From positions 1 through 64,000 of the forward strand of contig NZ_JABEQF010000001.1 of the NCBI RefSeq assembly GCF_014174355.1: 64,000 nucleotides of DNA, written 5' to 3'. The stretch's first letter is position 1; each line of letters begins with the position of its first letter. Source of the stretch: Gluconacetobacter azotocaptans (GTDB taxonomy: Bacteria; Pseudomonadota; Alphaproteobacteria; Acetobacterales; Acetobacteraceae). A model generated the notes under the pieces. It searched no databases. It was not told the DNA's origin and saw nothing but the letters and a program-made list of their open reading frames with translations. Below are positions 32,123-40,364 of this stretch, piece by piece. The translations under genes were made by a program, and so were the position numbers.

Positions 32123-33784
32123 ATGGACCACGCTGATACGCTGACGCGGCCGCACCCCGACGGGCTGTCCAAGCCTGCGCCCATGCAACCGGAACCACCT
32201 CCCGCGCCGCCTAAGGCGCCGGTGTTCGGTCCGCGCCTGGCCACGGGGTTGGCGGGCATGCTGCTGGCGGTCCTGCTGGCGGGGTTCAACGAACACACGA
32301 CCGAGGCGGGGCTCGCCGATATCCGAGGCGCGTTCCATCTGGGGCACGACGAGGGGACCTGGATTACCGCCCTGTTCGAGGCGTTCAACATCGCCGCGAT
32401 GGCGTTCGCCCCCTGGTGCTCGGTCACGTTCTCCATCCGTCGCCTGACGATCGCGATGACAGGGCTGGTCGGGATGCTGGGAATGGCGGCACCCTTCATG
32501 CCGAACCTGTCGTCCGTTCTGCTGCTGCGCTGCGTGCAGGGGCTGGCCTGCGGCAGTCTGCCGCCGATGCTGATGACGGTGGCGCTGCGTTTCCTGCCGC
32601 CCAACATCAAGATCTACGGTCTGGGCGCTTACGCTTTGACGGCCACCTTCGGACCAAACCTCGGCGGTGCGCCGTTGGCGGGCTTCTGGTTCGAGTATGT
32701 CGGCTGGCCGTTCCTGTTCTGGCAGATCGTGCCACTGTGCCTCATCTCCATGGTGTGCGTGGCGTGGGGCCTGCCGCAGGACCCGGTCCGGTTGGAGCGT
32801 TTCCGTCAATTCGACTGGCGTGGCCTGCTGACCGGGTTGCCCGCGATCTGCATGCTGGTGATCGCGCTGGAGCAGGGGGACCGGCTGGACTGGTTCCGCT
32901 CGCCGCTGATCACCCATCTGTTCTTTGGTGGCGGGTTCCTCTTCGTGCTGTTCGTCGTCAATGAATGGTTCCACCCGGTGCCGTTCTTCCGCATCCAGTT
33001 GCTCAAGCAGCGCAACGTGACGGATGCGCTGTTGACGCTGGCGGCGGTTCTGATGCTGGGCGCGGTCACGGCGGAGATCCCGACGGTCTATCTGGAGGAG
33101 GTGCGCGGCTATCGCCCGATCCAGATCGCGCCGGTCATGCTGATCCTCGCGGTGCCGCAATTGCTGGCGCTGCCGCTGGTCTCCGCCCTGTGCAATATCC
33201 GCCGGGTGGATTGCCGTCATGTGCTGATGGCCGGGCTGGCGATCCAGGGCCTGTCCTATTTCCTGGGCACCTGGATCGATGCCGACTGGGTACGCGAGAA
33301 TTTCTACGCCATGCAGCTCCTGCAGGTGGCCAGCGAGCCGATGATGGTCATCGCAATCCTGATGCTGGCGACGATGGGCCTGGGCCCGGCCGACGGGCCG
33401 TTCATCTCGGGCATGTTCAACATGACCAAGGGACTGGCCAACGCCATCGCGGCCGGTGTCATCTCGGCCTTGCTGCGCCGGCGCGAGCAATTCCATTCCA
33501 CCATGCTGCTCGACACCTATGGCACCAACCATAACGCATTGCAGCCCTGGGGCGACCCGGCGCAGGCGCTGCTGGCGCCGCACATCACCGATCCGGCCCG
33601 GCTGGACTGGAACATGACCGTCCTGCTGCACGGCGAGGCGTCGGAACAGGCGCTCATTCTGGCCTGTGCCGACATCTACACGATCATGATCGGCGTCTGC
33701 GCTGCGCTGTTCGCCCTCAATCTGGTTCTGCCGCAACGGGTCTATCCGCCCCGCGCGCCATCCACCTCCGCTCCCGCGCGCTGA
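32123..33784 (+). CDS. DHA2-family MFS multidrug efflux transporter (EmrB-like)
   Basis: A 553-residue inner-membrane transporter with about 14 helices and a proline-rich cytoplasmic N-terminus (LSKPAPMQPEPPPAPPKAPV). Motif-bearing segments include GTWITALFEAFNIAAMAFAP and LRCVQGLACGSLPPMLMTV. It is proton-driven and, with the HlyD-type adaptor and outer-membrane factor downstream, forms a tripartite pump spanning both membranes. ATG at 32123 after GAGG. Confidence 0.9.
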   Translation: MDHADTLTRPHPDGLSKPAPMQPEPPPAPPKAPVFGPRLATGLAGMLLAVLLAGFNEHTTEAGLADIRGAFHLGHDEGTWITALFEAFNIAAMAFAPWCSVTFSIRRLTIAMTGLVGMLGMAAPFMPNLSSVLLLRCVQGLACGSLPPMLMTVALRFLPPNIKIYGLGAYALTATFGPNLGGAPLAGFWFEYVGWPFLFWQIVPLCLISMVCVAWGLPQDPVRLERFRQFDWRGLLTGLPAICMLVIALEQGDRLDWFRSPLITHLFFGGGFLFVLFVVNEWFHPVPFFRIQLLKQRNVTDALLTLAAVLMLGAVTAEIPTVYLEEVRGYRPIQIAPVMLILAVPQLLALPLVSALCNIRRVDCRHVLMAGLAIQGLSYFLGTWIDADWVRENFYAMQLLQVASEPMMVIAILMLATMGLGPADGPFISGMFNMTKGLANAIAAGVISALLRRREQFHSTMLLDTYGTNHNALQPWGDPAQALLAPHITDPARLDWNMTVLLHGEASEQALILACADIYTIMIGVCAALFALNLVLPQRVYPPRAPSTSAPAR

Positions 33785-33816
33785 TGGGGGCGGACAGTAT
33801 TTCATGTGAGAATGAG

Positions 33817-33978
33817 ATGAAGACCAGTTCGTATCGGGATACGCGCCGACCGCGGCATCCAGACATCCCATCATCGGATCGAACGGGCAACGCGAGAGCG
33901 CCGGGATGGACGCTGCGCGACCGGATCGAGGGTTACTTCGTCGCTCTTATCGTGACGCTCTACCTGAAGCTGACCTGA
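33817..33978 (+). CDS. Small single-helix protein inside the efflux operon
   Basis: A 53-residue protein lies between the transporter and adaptor genes. It has a basic N-terminus (MKTSSYRDTRRPRHPD) and a C-terminal hydrophobic helix (EGYFVALIVTLYLKLT). ATG follows GAGAATGAG. Position within the pump operon suggests a pump accessory subunit, but no homologue is recognised. Confidence 0.5.
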   Translation: MKTSSYRDTRRPRHPDIPSSDRTGNARAPGWTLRDRIEGYFVALIVTLYLKLT

Positions 33979-34037
33979 CGGTCCCGCGCATTCCGCGACA
34001 GACGACGCGGCCGCTGGGGCCGCCAGAGGGAATATTC

Positions 34038-35114
34038 ATGAACGGAACAACGAAGGCGCTGCTGCGGGCGGCCGGCGTGGTGGTGCTGGGGGCCGCGGCT
34101 TGGGGCGGCGACCGCCTCGTGCTCGGAGACGGCGTACGGGTCGAGACCAACGACGCCTATGTGTCGGCCTATTCCTCGGTCGTCGCCCCCAAGGTCGGCG
34201 GCCGGATTGACGCCGTGATGGCGCAGGACAACGAGCAGGTCCGTAAGGGCGAGGTGCTGGCCCATATCGAGGATGACGACTTCCGCGCGGCCCTTACGGT
34301 GGCGCAGGGCGATCTCGCCGCCACGCGCGCCGACATCGCCAATCTGCAGGCAGAATTTACCCGGCAGGACGCGCTGATCGCGGCGGCGCGGGCGGCGGTG
34401 CAGTCGGACGACGCCCAGCTCGTCTTCGCGCAGCAGGACGAGGCGCGCTACCGCAACCTGGCGGCCGGGGGCGCCGGCACCACGGAGCAACGCCAGCGCA
34501 CGGCGGCGCAGACCCGCGAGGCCACGGCCGCGAAAGCGCGTGACGAGGCGAGCGTGCAGGCAGCGACCCAGGAAAAGGACGTGCTCGCCGCCCAGATCGC
34601 GCGTGCCAGAGGCAACCTGACCCGCGCCGAAGGCGAGGAACAACGGGCGGAACTGGATTTGTCCTATTGCACCATCCCGGCCCCGGTGGACGGCGTGGTC
34701 GGTGCGCGCGGGGTGCGCGTCGGCAATTACGTCAATCCCGGCAGCGCGCTGCTGGCGGTCACCCCGGTCCAGGATGCGTTTGTCGTCGCCCATTTCCAGG
34801 AGACGCAACTCACGCACGTTCTGCCGGGGCAGAAAGCGACGGTGTGGGTCGATACGTTCCCAGGTCAGCCGCTCCGTGCCCATGTCGACAGCATCCCGCC
34901 GGCGACCGGCGTCGCGTTCGCGCCGATCCAGCCGGATAATGCGACCGGCAATTTCACCAAGGTCGTGCAGCGTCTGCCGGTGCGCATCACCTTCGACCCG
35001 GGGCAGCCTCTGGCGGCGCGGGTCCGGGTGGGGATGTCGGTCGAGGTGGCGGTGGATACGGCATCGCGCCCGGAAGGTCCGAAGGCGGACGACCCCCGCT
35101 ATGCGTGGCGGTGA
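34038..35114 (+). CDS. HlyD/EmrA-family periplasmic adaptor
   Basis: A 358-residue membrane-fusion protein. An N-terminal helix (RAAGVVVLGAAAWGGDRLVL) anchors it; the lipoyl halves are VVAPKVGGRIDAVMAQDNEQ and LDLSYCTIPAPVDGVVGARG, separated by a long coiled-coil hairpin rich in Ala, Glu and Arg (about residues 90-205). It links the MFS pump to the outer-membrane channel. Confidence 0.9.
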   Translation: MNGTTKALLRAAGVVVLGAAAWGGDRLVLGDGVRVETNDAYVSAYSSVVAPKVGGRIDAVMAQDNEQVRKGEVLAHIEDDDFRAALTVAQGDLAATRADIANLQAEFTRQDALIAAARAAVQSDDAQLVFAQQDEARYRNLAAGGAGTTEQRQRTAAQTREATAAKARDEASVQAATQEKDVLAAQIARARGNLTRAEGEEQRAELDLSYCTIPAPVDGVVGARGVRVGNYVNPGSALLAVTPVQDAFVVAHFQETQLTHVLPGQKATVWVDTFPGQPLRAHVDSIPPATGVAFAPIQPDNATGNFTKVVQRLPVRITFDPGQPLAARVRVGMSVEVAVDTASRPEGPKADDPRYAWR

Positions 35115-35124
35115 GGGACCGATC

Positions 35125-36675
35125 ATGACCACAGTTCTCAACCGCCGCACGCTCGCTCTTGCGAGCGCGCTTTGGCTCGGCGCCTGCACGGTCGGGCCCG
35201 ACTATCACAAGCCTGATCTCGCCAGTGCGCCGCACTGGCATCGCGGTATGGCGGATGCCGAAAGCCATCCCGAGGAAAGCCCGGCCGACCCGCAATGGTG
35301 GACGATCTATCGGGATTCGGTGCTGATCGCGCTGGAACAACAGGTCGCCGCCGCCAATCTGGATCTGCGCGCGAGCGCCTATCGTCTGGCGGAGAGTCTG
35401 GCCGAGCGGCGGATCGCGAGCGCCGCGCAGTTTCCCCATGTCGAGGGAAATGTCTCCTACGCCCGTGAACGCGCCAGCACGAACGGTATCCTCGGCCTGC
35501 TCGGCACAATGGAGCGCGCCGGTGCGGGCGATGTCGCCAGCGGGGCACAGGGCTTCGGCCCCGTCGCCGTGCCGGGCACGGTTGGCAATCCGTCCTTCAA
35601 CCTGCCGCAATACGGCATGAGCGCGTCATGGGAGGTCGATCTCTGGGGTCATGTCCGGCGCCAGGTCGAGGCCGCCAACGCGGCGGTCAGGGCGACGCAG
35701 GACATGCAGCAGGATGTCCTGGTCTCGCTGATGGCCGAGACCGCGCAGGATTATCTCGATCTGCGCGGCGTGCAGGCGCAGATCGCCATCGTCGGCCGCA
35801 ATATCGACACCGCCCAGCACAGTGTCGACCTGACGAGCCTCCGCTTTGCGCAAGGGGCCGCGACGCAGCTCGATGTGGCGGATTCGCGCGGGCAGCTCAG
35901 CGAGTTCCAGTCGCGCCTGCCGATCCTGCGCAGCCAGGAAGTGCATCTGATCAATGCGCTGAGCTTTTTGGTCGCGCGCGAGCCGGGCGCGCTCCGGGCG
36001 CAGCTCGGCACGCCAGCACCGATACCGCCGGTTCCCGACGCGGTGCCCGTCGGCCTGCCGTCGGAACTGGCGGAACGTCGGCCGGACATTCGGATGGCTG
36101 AAGAGCAGTTGCATGTCGCCACCGCCAGCATCGGCGTGGCAGTGGCGGATTTCTTTCCGCGCGTGACGCTGTCCGGCAGCCTCGACGTGCAGGCGTTGCA
36201 ATTCAGCGGGCTCGGGTCCTGGGCGTCGCGACAATACGGCTTCGGCCCGACCATGACGCTGCCTCTGTTCGAGGGCGGTCGCCTCACCGGGCAATTGCGC
36301 CTGCGCCGGGCGCAGCAAAAGGAGGCGGCGATCAACCTCCAGCGCACCATCCTCAAGGCATGGCAGGAGATCGACGACGCCATGGCCGATTTCTCCGCCG
36401 CCCAGCAGCAGCGCGACCGGCTGAAGGACACCGTGGCCCAGAACGAAACGGCCGTACGTCTGGCCCAACAGCAATATGTGCAGGGGGCATCGGACTTCCT
36501 GAACGTGCTGACATTGCAGAATGCGCTTCTGGCCAGCCAGAACCAGCTCGTCCAGTCGACGACGGCGGTTTCGGTCTCGGTGGCCCGGCTTTACCGCGCG
36601 CTCGGCGGTGGCTGGGAGGCGTGTTACCCGGTCGCGACGGCCCAGCGGCCCGGGCAGGGAGGGCGGCAGGGATGA
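35125..36675 (+). CDS. NodT/OprM-family outer-membrane efflux lipoprotein
   Basis: A 516-residue TolC-like channel. The signal peptide ends in a lipobox (ALWLGAC), and VGPDYHKPDL follows as in OprM/NodT proteins. Two OEP repeats are seen: LAESLAERRIASAAQFPHVE and WEVDLWGHVRRQ in the first, VAVADFFPRVTLSGSLDVQA and GFGPTMTLPLFEGGRL in the second. It supplies the outer-membrane exit of the pump. ATG 35125 is 10 bases past the adaptor stop. Confidence 0.9.
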   Translation: MTTVLNRRTLALASALWLGACTVGPDYHKPDLASAPHWHRGMADAESHPEESPADPQWWTIYRDSVLIALEQQVAAANLDLRASAYRLAESLAERRIASAAQFPHVEGNVSYARERASTNGILGLLGTMERAGAGDVASGAQGFGPVAVPGTVGNPSFNLPQYGMSASWEVDLWGHVRRQVEAANAAVRATQDMQQDVLVSLMAETAQDYLDLRGVQAQIAIVGRNIDTAQHSVDLTSLRFAQGAATQLDVADSRGQLSEFQSRLPILRSQEVHLINALSFLVAREPGALRAQLGTPAPIPPVPDAVPVGLPSELAERRPDIRMAEEQLHVATASIGVAVADFFPRVTLSGSLDVQALQFSGLGSWASRQYGFGPTMTLPLFEGGRLTGQLRLRRAQQKEAAINLQRTILKAWQEIDDAMADFSAAQQQRDRLKDTVAQNETAVRLAQQQYVQGASDFLNVLTLQNALLASQNQLVQSTTAVSVSVARLYRALGGGWEACYPVATAQRPGQGGRQG

Positions 36676-37397
36676 TCAAGGTGCGGCAGCCTTCCGAGCT
36701 GGGTCATCTGGTCCAGCAGAGTATTAAACTCGACTGTCATTTCGCGTTCCGGGCCTATGCCGGGACCGCCTCTCTCCATTGGGGACGGCTGCGCGTGCTC
36801 AACCGGATCGAATTGGAGGCCGACGCCGCCTTCAGGCTGGACCATGAAAGCGCGGTCGAAATCGTGACACTGGTTCTGGACGGCATGGTTGTGGCGCTGG
36901 TGGATGGTCTTGGCGACAGCCTGCTGAATCCGGGCGATTGTCATGTCGTCAGCGCCGGTGATGGCGTGGCCCTGGCGACGTGGAAGACCGGGGGCGCACC
37001 GGCGTCGCTCCTGCAACTCTGGCTGCTGCCCGAGGAGGAAGGGGGAACGCCGGAAATCGGCCTGCGCCGCGAGGGGGACCGCTTCGGGCATCAGCATGCC
37101 TTGCTGGCCAGCGGCTTTCCCACCGACGATCCGGAAGAAGTGGATCAGGGGCGGTCGGGTGACCCGCTGCCGCTGAAGGCCCGGGCGCGCGTGCTTCGCC
37201 TCGCGCTGCCTGCCGGCGGACAGGCTGTCATACCCACCTATGCGGATCGCTGCGTCTATGTTCTCGTCGCCGCCGGCCACGTAGAAATCCTAGGGCACGA
37301 CGCCGGCGCGGGGTGTGGCATCGCGATCACGGGATGCGAGACGGTCGTTGCGCATGCGCTCGAGCCATCCACCCTGGTCGTCTGCGATTCGGACTGA
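36672..37397 (+). CDS. Pirin-like bicupin with degenerate metal site
   Basis: A 241-residue pirin/YhaK-type protein: HWGRLRVLNRIELEADAAFR, then AVEIVTLVLDGMVVALVDGL and LLNPGDCHVVSAGDGVALAT. Pirins bind Fe via three His and one Glu; here the first site reads RLDHES and the GxGIxHSE motif reads GDGVALATW, so most ligands are missing. ATG overlaps the preceding stop (ATGA), coupling it to the efflux operon. Confidence 0.65.
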   Translation: MIKVRQPSELGHLVQQSIKLDCHFAFRAYAGTASLHWGRLRVLNRIELEADAAFRLDHESAVEIVTLVLDGMVVALVDGLGDSLLNPGDCHVVSAGDGVALATWKTGGAPASLLQLWLLPEEEGGTPEIGLRREGDRFGHQHALLASGFPTDDPEEVDQGRSGDPLPLKARARVLRLALPAGGQAVIPTYADRCVYVLVAAGHVEILGHDAGAGCGIAITGCETVVAHALEPSTLVVCDSD

Positions 37398-37664
37398 AGC
37401 AGACGAGCCTGGGCGTGTCGGGGGCCGGGAAAACCTAAGCGTCTATGGAATTGTCGGACATCCCTGGCAGTCCCCGGAGGCGATACGCCCAGTTTCGATC
37501 GCTGGTACGGGTGTCGGAATGGGAATGCGCCCGGAGCTGGTCTATCTTCGTTCCGGCGATAGCGTGGGACTTGGGATCGACCGGCTGGGGCGGCAGAGGC
37601 AATGTGTCGCTTAATCGGGGGCCGCGCCGCCTGCGGATCCGGATGAACGGAAGGAACGAACGGC

Positions 37665-38270
37665 ATGAACGCGATTTTGGATACGATGCTCGCGCGGCGG
37701 GCGACGAAGCGCTTCGATGCGGGGCACCAGATGTCAGACGAAACGCTGGCCGCCATCCTGCACGCGGCCCGGACGGCGCCCACCGCGTTCAATATCCAGA
37801 ATTGGCGGTTCCTAGTGGTGCGCGATCCTGTCGTTCGCACAGCGATCAAGGAAGTTGCATGGCATCAGCCGCAGATCGAAGAATGCTCGGCACTGGTCGT
37901 CCTGTGCGCGGATATGCATGCCTACGCGAAGGACCCCGGCCGTTACTGGAATGACGCGCCGGAGGCCATGCGCGAGAAATACATTTCCATGATCACTCAG
38001 TATTATGAAAACAACCCGGCCATGCAACGTGACGAGGCGTTTCGCTCCGCCGGTATGGCGGCCTTTGCCCTGATGATGGCAGCCGCGGCGCACGGCTATG
38101 ACACCTGCCCGATGGACGGGTTCGATTTCGAGCAGGTGGCGGAGATCATCCGCCTGCCAAAGGACCATGCGCTGGTCATGTTCGTCGCGGTTGGAAAGGG
38201 AGCGGGCGAACTGCCTCCGCACGGTGGACGGATCCCGGATGCCGATGTCATCGCCTATGACCGGTTTTGA
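37665..38270 (+). CDS. Nitroreductase-family FMN oxidoreductase
   Basis: A 201-residue NfsB-like enzyme: the N-terminal RRATKRFD phosphate-binding segment, HAARTAPTAFNIQNWRFLVV and the C-terminal YDTCPMDGFDFEQVAEII. It uses FMN and NAD(P)H to reduce nitro compounds or quinones. About 265 bases upstream separate it from the efflux operon; no regulator adjoins. Confidence 0.9.
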   Translation: MNAILDTMLARRATKRFDAGHQMSDETLAAILHAARTAPTAFNIQNWRFLVVRDPVVRTAIKEVAWHQPQIEECSALVVLCADMHAYAKDPGRYWNDAPEAMREKYISMITQYYENNPAMQRDEAFRSAGMAAFALMMAAAAHGYDTCPMDGFDFEQVAEIIRLPKDHALVMFVAVGKGAGELPPHGGRIPDADVIAYDRF

Positions 38271-38469
38271 TCGAGGGACCGCTCCGTAGACCCTGGCGAC
38301 CGGTTCTCTCGTAACGATCGTGACCCTGCCCCCAACGTGCCCTCAGTTCTGAGTTAGGGTCTGTGGGGGGTGATCTGCTCCATCGACTTGGCGCGTTATA
38401 ACCATGGCTCACGGCCCACATCAATACACAAGCGAATGAATCGGCGACCGGGCCGACTTTTCAAATGGC

Positions 38470-38582
38470 TGCGCAGCGTGTAGCCTGGAAAGGTAGGGAA
38501 GTCGGTGAAAGTCCGACGCGGTCGCGCCACTGTAATTGCCGCCACGCCATGCGTGGTGGAAAGCCAGACCCCTGCCTCCTTT
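38470..38582 (+). promoter_or_regulatory. Cobalamin (B12) riboswitch upstream of cbtB
   Basis: The conserved core is clear: GGGAAGTCGGTGAAAGTCCG (38496-), then CGCGCCACTGTAA and the B12-box AAGCCAGACCCCTGCCTC (38561-38578). It precedes cbtB by about 40 bases and should shut off cobalt uptake when cobalamin is abundant. Confidence 0.9.
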
Positions 38583-38622
38583 TGTCCCAATCCGGAACGC
38601 GATTTTCCGAGCGGAGCATGTC

Positions 38623-38844
38623 ATGAGCTACGGTTTTTCCTCGCCCGTCCCCGCATCTGCGGCAATGCCCGACGCCATCCCCTTGCGCGCCCTTCTGCCC
38701 TGGGCGGTCTTCGGCCTGGTCCTGTCCATGGTGCTGCTGTATTTTGTAGGCGCCGAGCAGGGCGCCACCGCGCTGGTTTCGGGTCATGCGGTGCATGAAT
38801 TCGTCCATGACGGGCGGCATCTCCTGGGTTTTCCCTGCCACTGA
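38623..38844 (+). CDS. CbtB cobalt transporter subunit
   Basis: A 73-residue protein with one membrane helix (LPWAVFGLVLSMVLLYFVGA) followed by a His-rich tail (HAVHEFVHDGRHLLGFPCH) that would bind cobalt. It is the small partner of CbtA and is directly under the B12 riboswitch. Confidence 0.9.
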   Translation: MSYGFSSPVPASAAMPDAIPLRALLPWAVFGLVLSMVLLYFVGAEQGATALVSGHAVHEFVHDGRHLLGFPCH

Positions 38845-38860
38845 CTCAGGGATATCCATC

Positions 38861-39595
38861 ATGGCGGGACGTCTTCTGGCGCGCGGAATGATTGCCGGCT
38901 TGCTTGCCGCGTGTCTTGCGTTCCTGTTTGCCCGTGTGTTCGGCGAGCCGCAGGTCAATTTATCCATTGCCTTCGAAACGGCCCGGGATGCGGCCGCAGG
39001 CATGGCGGCCGAACCTGAGATCGTCAGTCGTAGCGTGCAGGCATCGTTCGGCCTGTTTACGGCGGCGGCCCTGTATGGTGCGGCTTATGGGGGCATTTTC
39101 GCCATCGTCTTTGCGCTGGCCTACGGGCGGGTGGGGCGGATCTCACCACGTGCGCTGGCGTTGTTGCTGGCGGGGGCGGGATTTCTGACCTTCGTGCTGA
39201 TCCCCGATCTGAAATATCCGCCCAATCCCCCGGCGGTCGGGCAGGAAGGCACGATCGGACTGCGTACAGCAACGTATTTCGAGATGATCGTGCTGTCGCT
39301 GTGCGTGATGGGGCTGTCCATCCTGGTGGGACGACGCCTGACGCAGCGTTTCGGACAATGGAACGGCACGCTGTGCGGGGTCGGGCTGTTCGTGGTCCTG
39401 ACGGCGCTGGTGCAGGGCGGGCTGCCCGATATCAACGAAGTGCCGGCTGATTTTCCCGCGATTGTGCTCTGGCGGTTCCGCGAGGCGGCCATCGGGATGC
39501 AGATCGTCCTGTGGGGGGCGCTGGGATTGATTTTCGGGCCGCTGGCGGCCGCTGTCCTGACACCGAGCGTAGCCGGGCGGCACCGCGCCGGCTGA
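38861..39595 (+). CDS. CbtA cobalt transporter subunit
   Basis: A 244-residue integral membrane protein with about six helices (GLLAACLAFLFARVFGEPQ, AAALYGAAYGGIFAIVFALA, VLSLCVMGLSILVGRRL). It partners CbtB in cobalt import for corrin synthesis. It ends 20 bases from the convergent cob operon terminus; no strong terminator hairpin is seen. Confidence 0.9.
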   Translation: MAGRLLARGMIAGLLAACLAFLFARVFGEPQVNLSIAFETARDAAAGMAAEPEIVSRSVQASFGLFTAAALYGAAYGGIFAIVFALAYGRVGRISPRALALLLAGAGFLTFVLIPDLKYPPNPPAVGQEGTIGLRTATYFEMIVLSLCVMGLSILVGRRLTQRFGQWNGTLCGVGLFVVLTALVQGGLPDINEVPADFPAIVLWRFREAAIGMQIVLWGALGLIFGPLAAAVLTPSVAGRHRAG

Positions 39596-39615
39596 TGGCC
39601 GGGAGTATCGGGGAT

Positions 39616-40164
39616 TCAGCCCAGCGGCACGCCGATGGCCGAGACCCGCCAGCCTGTATGGCGGGACATTTCGCTGCGGGTTGAAGGCGGCACGTCCAGA
39701 TGCCGGATCATGTCCGTGCCGCTGCCGAGCGCCCGGATCAGCAGCATCCTGATCACTGCCGGGCGTGCGATGACGATAAGGGTTCCTGTGCCGTCGGGCA
39801 GATGATCAAGCCAATCGCCGATGCGTTCGAATGCCGCGCGACCGCTTTCGCCGCCGGGCGGTGCGAAGTCCGGGTCATCTACCCAGCGGCGTACATCATC
39901 TGGGGAAAGGTCGCGCAGGTTGCGCCCATGCCATTGTCCGTGGCCGCGTTCGCGTAGCGCTGGCTCGGTCACGATCGGGCGCTCGCGACAGGATTGCGCT
40001 GACGTCAGAGCGACGTCCGGTCCGGCGACAATCGGATGGTGATCGCCGGTTGCATTGAGCCATGCGGCGACGGACTCATCGTGACCGTCCGTGCTGTCGC
40101 GTGCGGGGATGATGCCGCGCCGGACGTCATCCGACAGGCCGGATGCGATTCCGAACAGCTTCAT
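39616..40164 (-). CDS. Histidine-phosphatase-like protein lacking catalytic His residues
   Basis: A 182-residue protein of the phosphoglycerate-mutase/CobC fold: ERGHGQWHGRNLRDL and PGGESGRAAFERIGDWLDHL are retained. The catalytic RHG of the first strand is replaced by IASGLS, and the second His (SHxxxIR) by IARPAVIRML. It is therefore likely non-catalytic. It is the last gene of the cob operon, overlapping CWC by four bases, where alpha-ribazole phosphatase would be expected. Confidence 0.65.
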   Translation of the reverse strand: MKLFGIASGLSDDVRRGIIPARDSTDGHDESVAAWLNATGDHHPIVAGPDVALTSAQSCRERPIVTEPALRERGHGQWHGRNLRDLSPDDVRRWVDDPDFAPPGGESGRAAFERIGDWLDHLPDGTGTLIVIARPAVIRMLLIRALGSGTDMIRHLDVPPSTRSEMSRHTGWRVSAIGVPLG

Positions 40165-40364
40165 CCTGCCGCCTCGGCGTCTTCGCGCCTGTCGCCACGG
40201 ATCCGTCGCTCCAGGCAGGTTGGACACAGGCAGCCGGTGCGACCATCTGTCGGAACCGGCAAGCTGCGAGGCGTCGTCATGCACCAGCATGTGGCCGCGG
40301 CCAGGCATGTCATGGCGGTTCCGCAGGCCATGCAGCGCGTTGTCCCCTCGCCGTGACCGGTCAT
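40161..40364 (-). CDS. Cysteine-rich CWC-family protein
   Basis: A 67-residue protein with CMACGTAMTC, a CWC triad and GCLCPTCL, the pattern of the CWC family of putative metal- or zinc-ribbon proteins. Function unknown. It overlaps both neighbours by four bases, so it is a bona fide operon member between cobD and the phosphatase-like gene. Confidence 0.75.
   Translation of the reverse strand: MTGHGEGTTRCMACGTAMTCLAAATCWCMTTPRSLPVPTDGRTGCLCPTCLERRIRGDRREDAEAAG

Noticed and set aside
32096-33874. Minus-strand open frame of 592 codons, Gln/Arg/His-rich
   Set aside because: Exactly antisense to the DHA2 transporter, whose helices and family motifs are clear.
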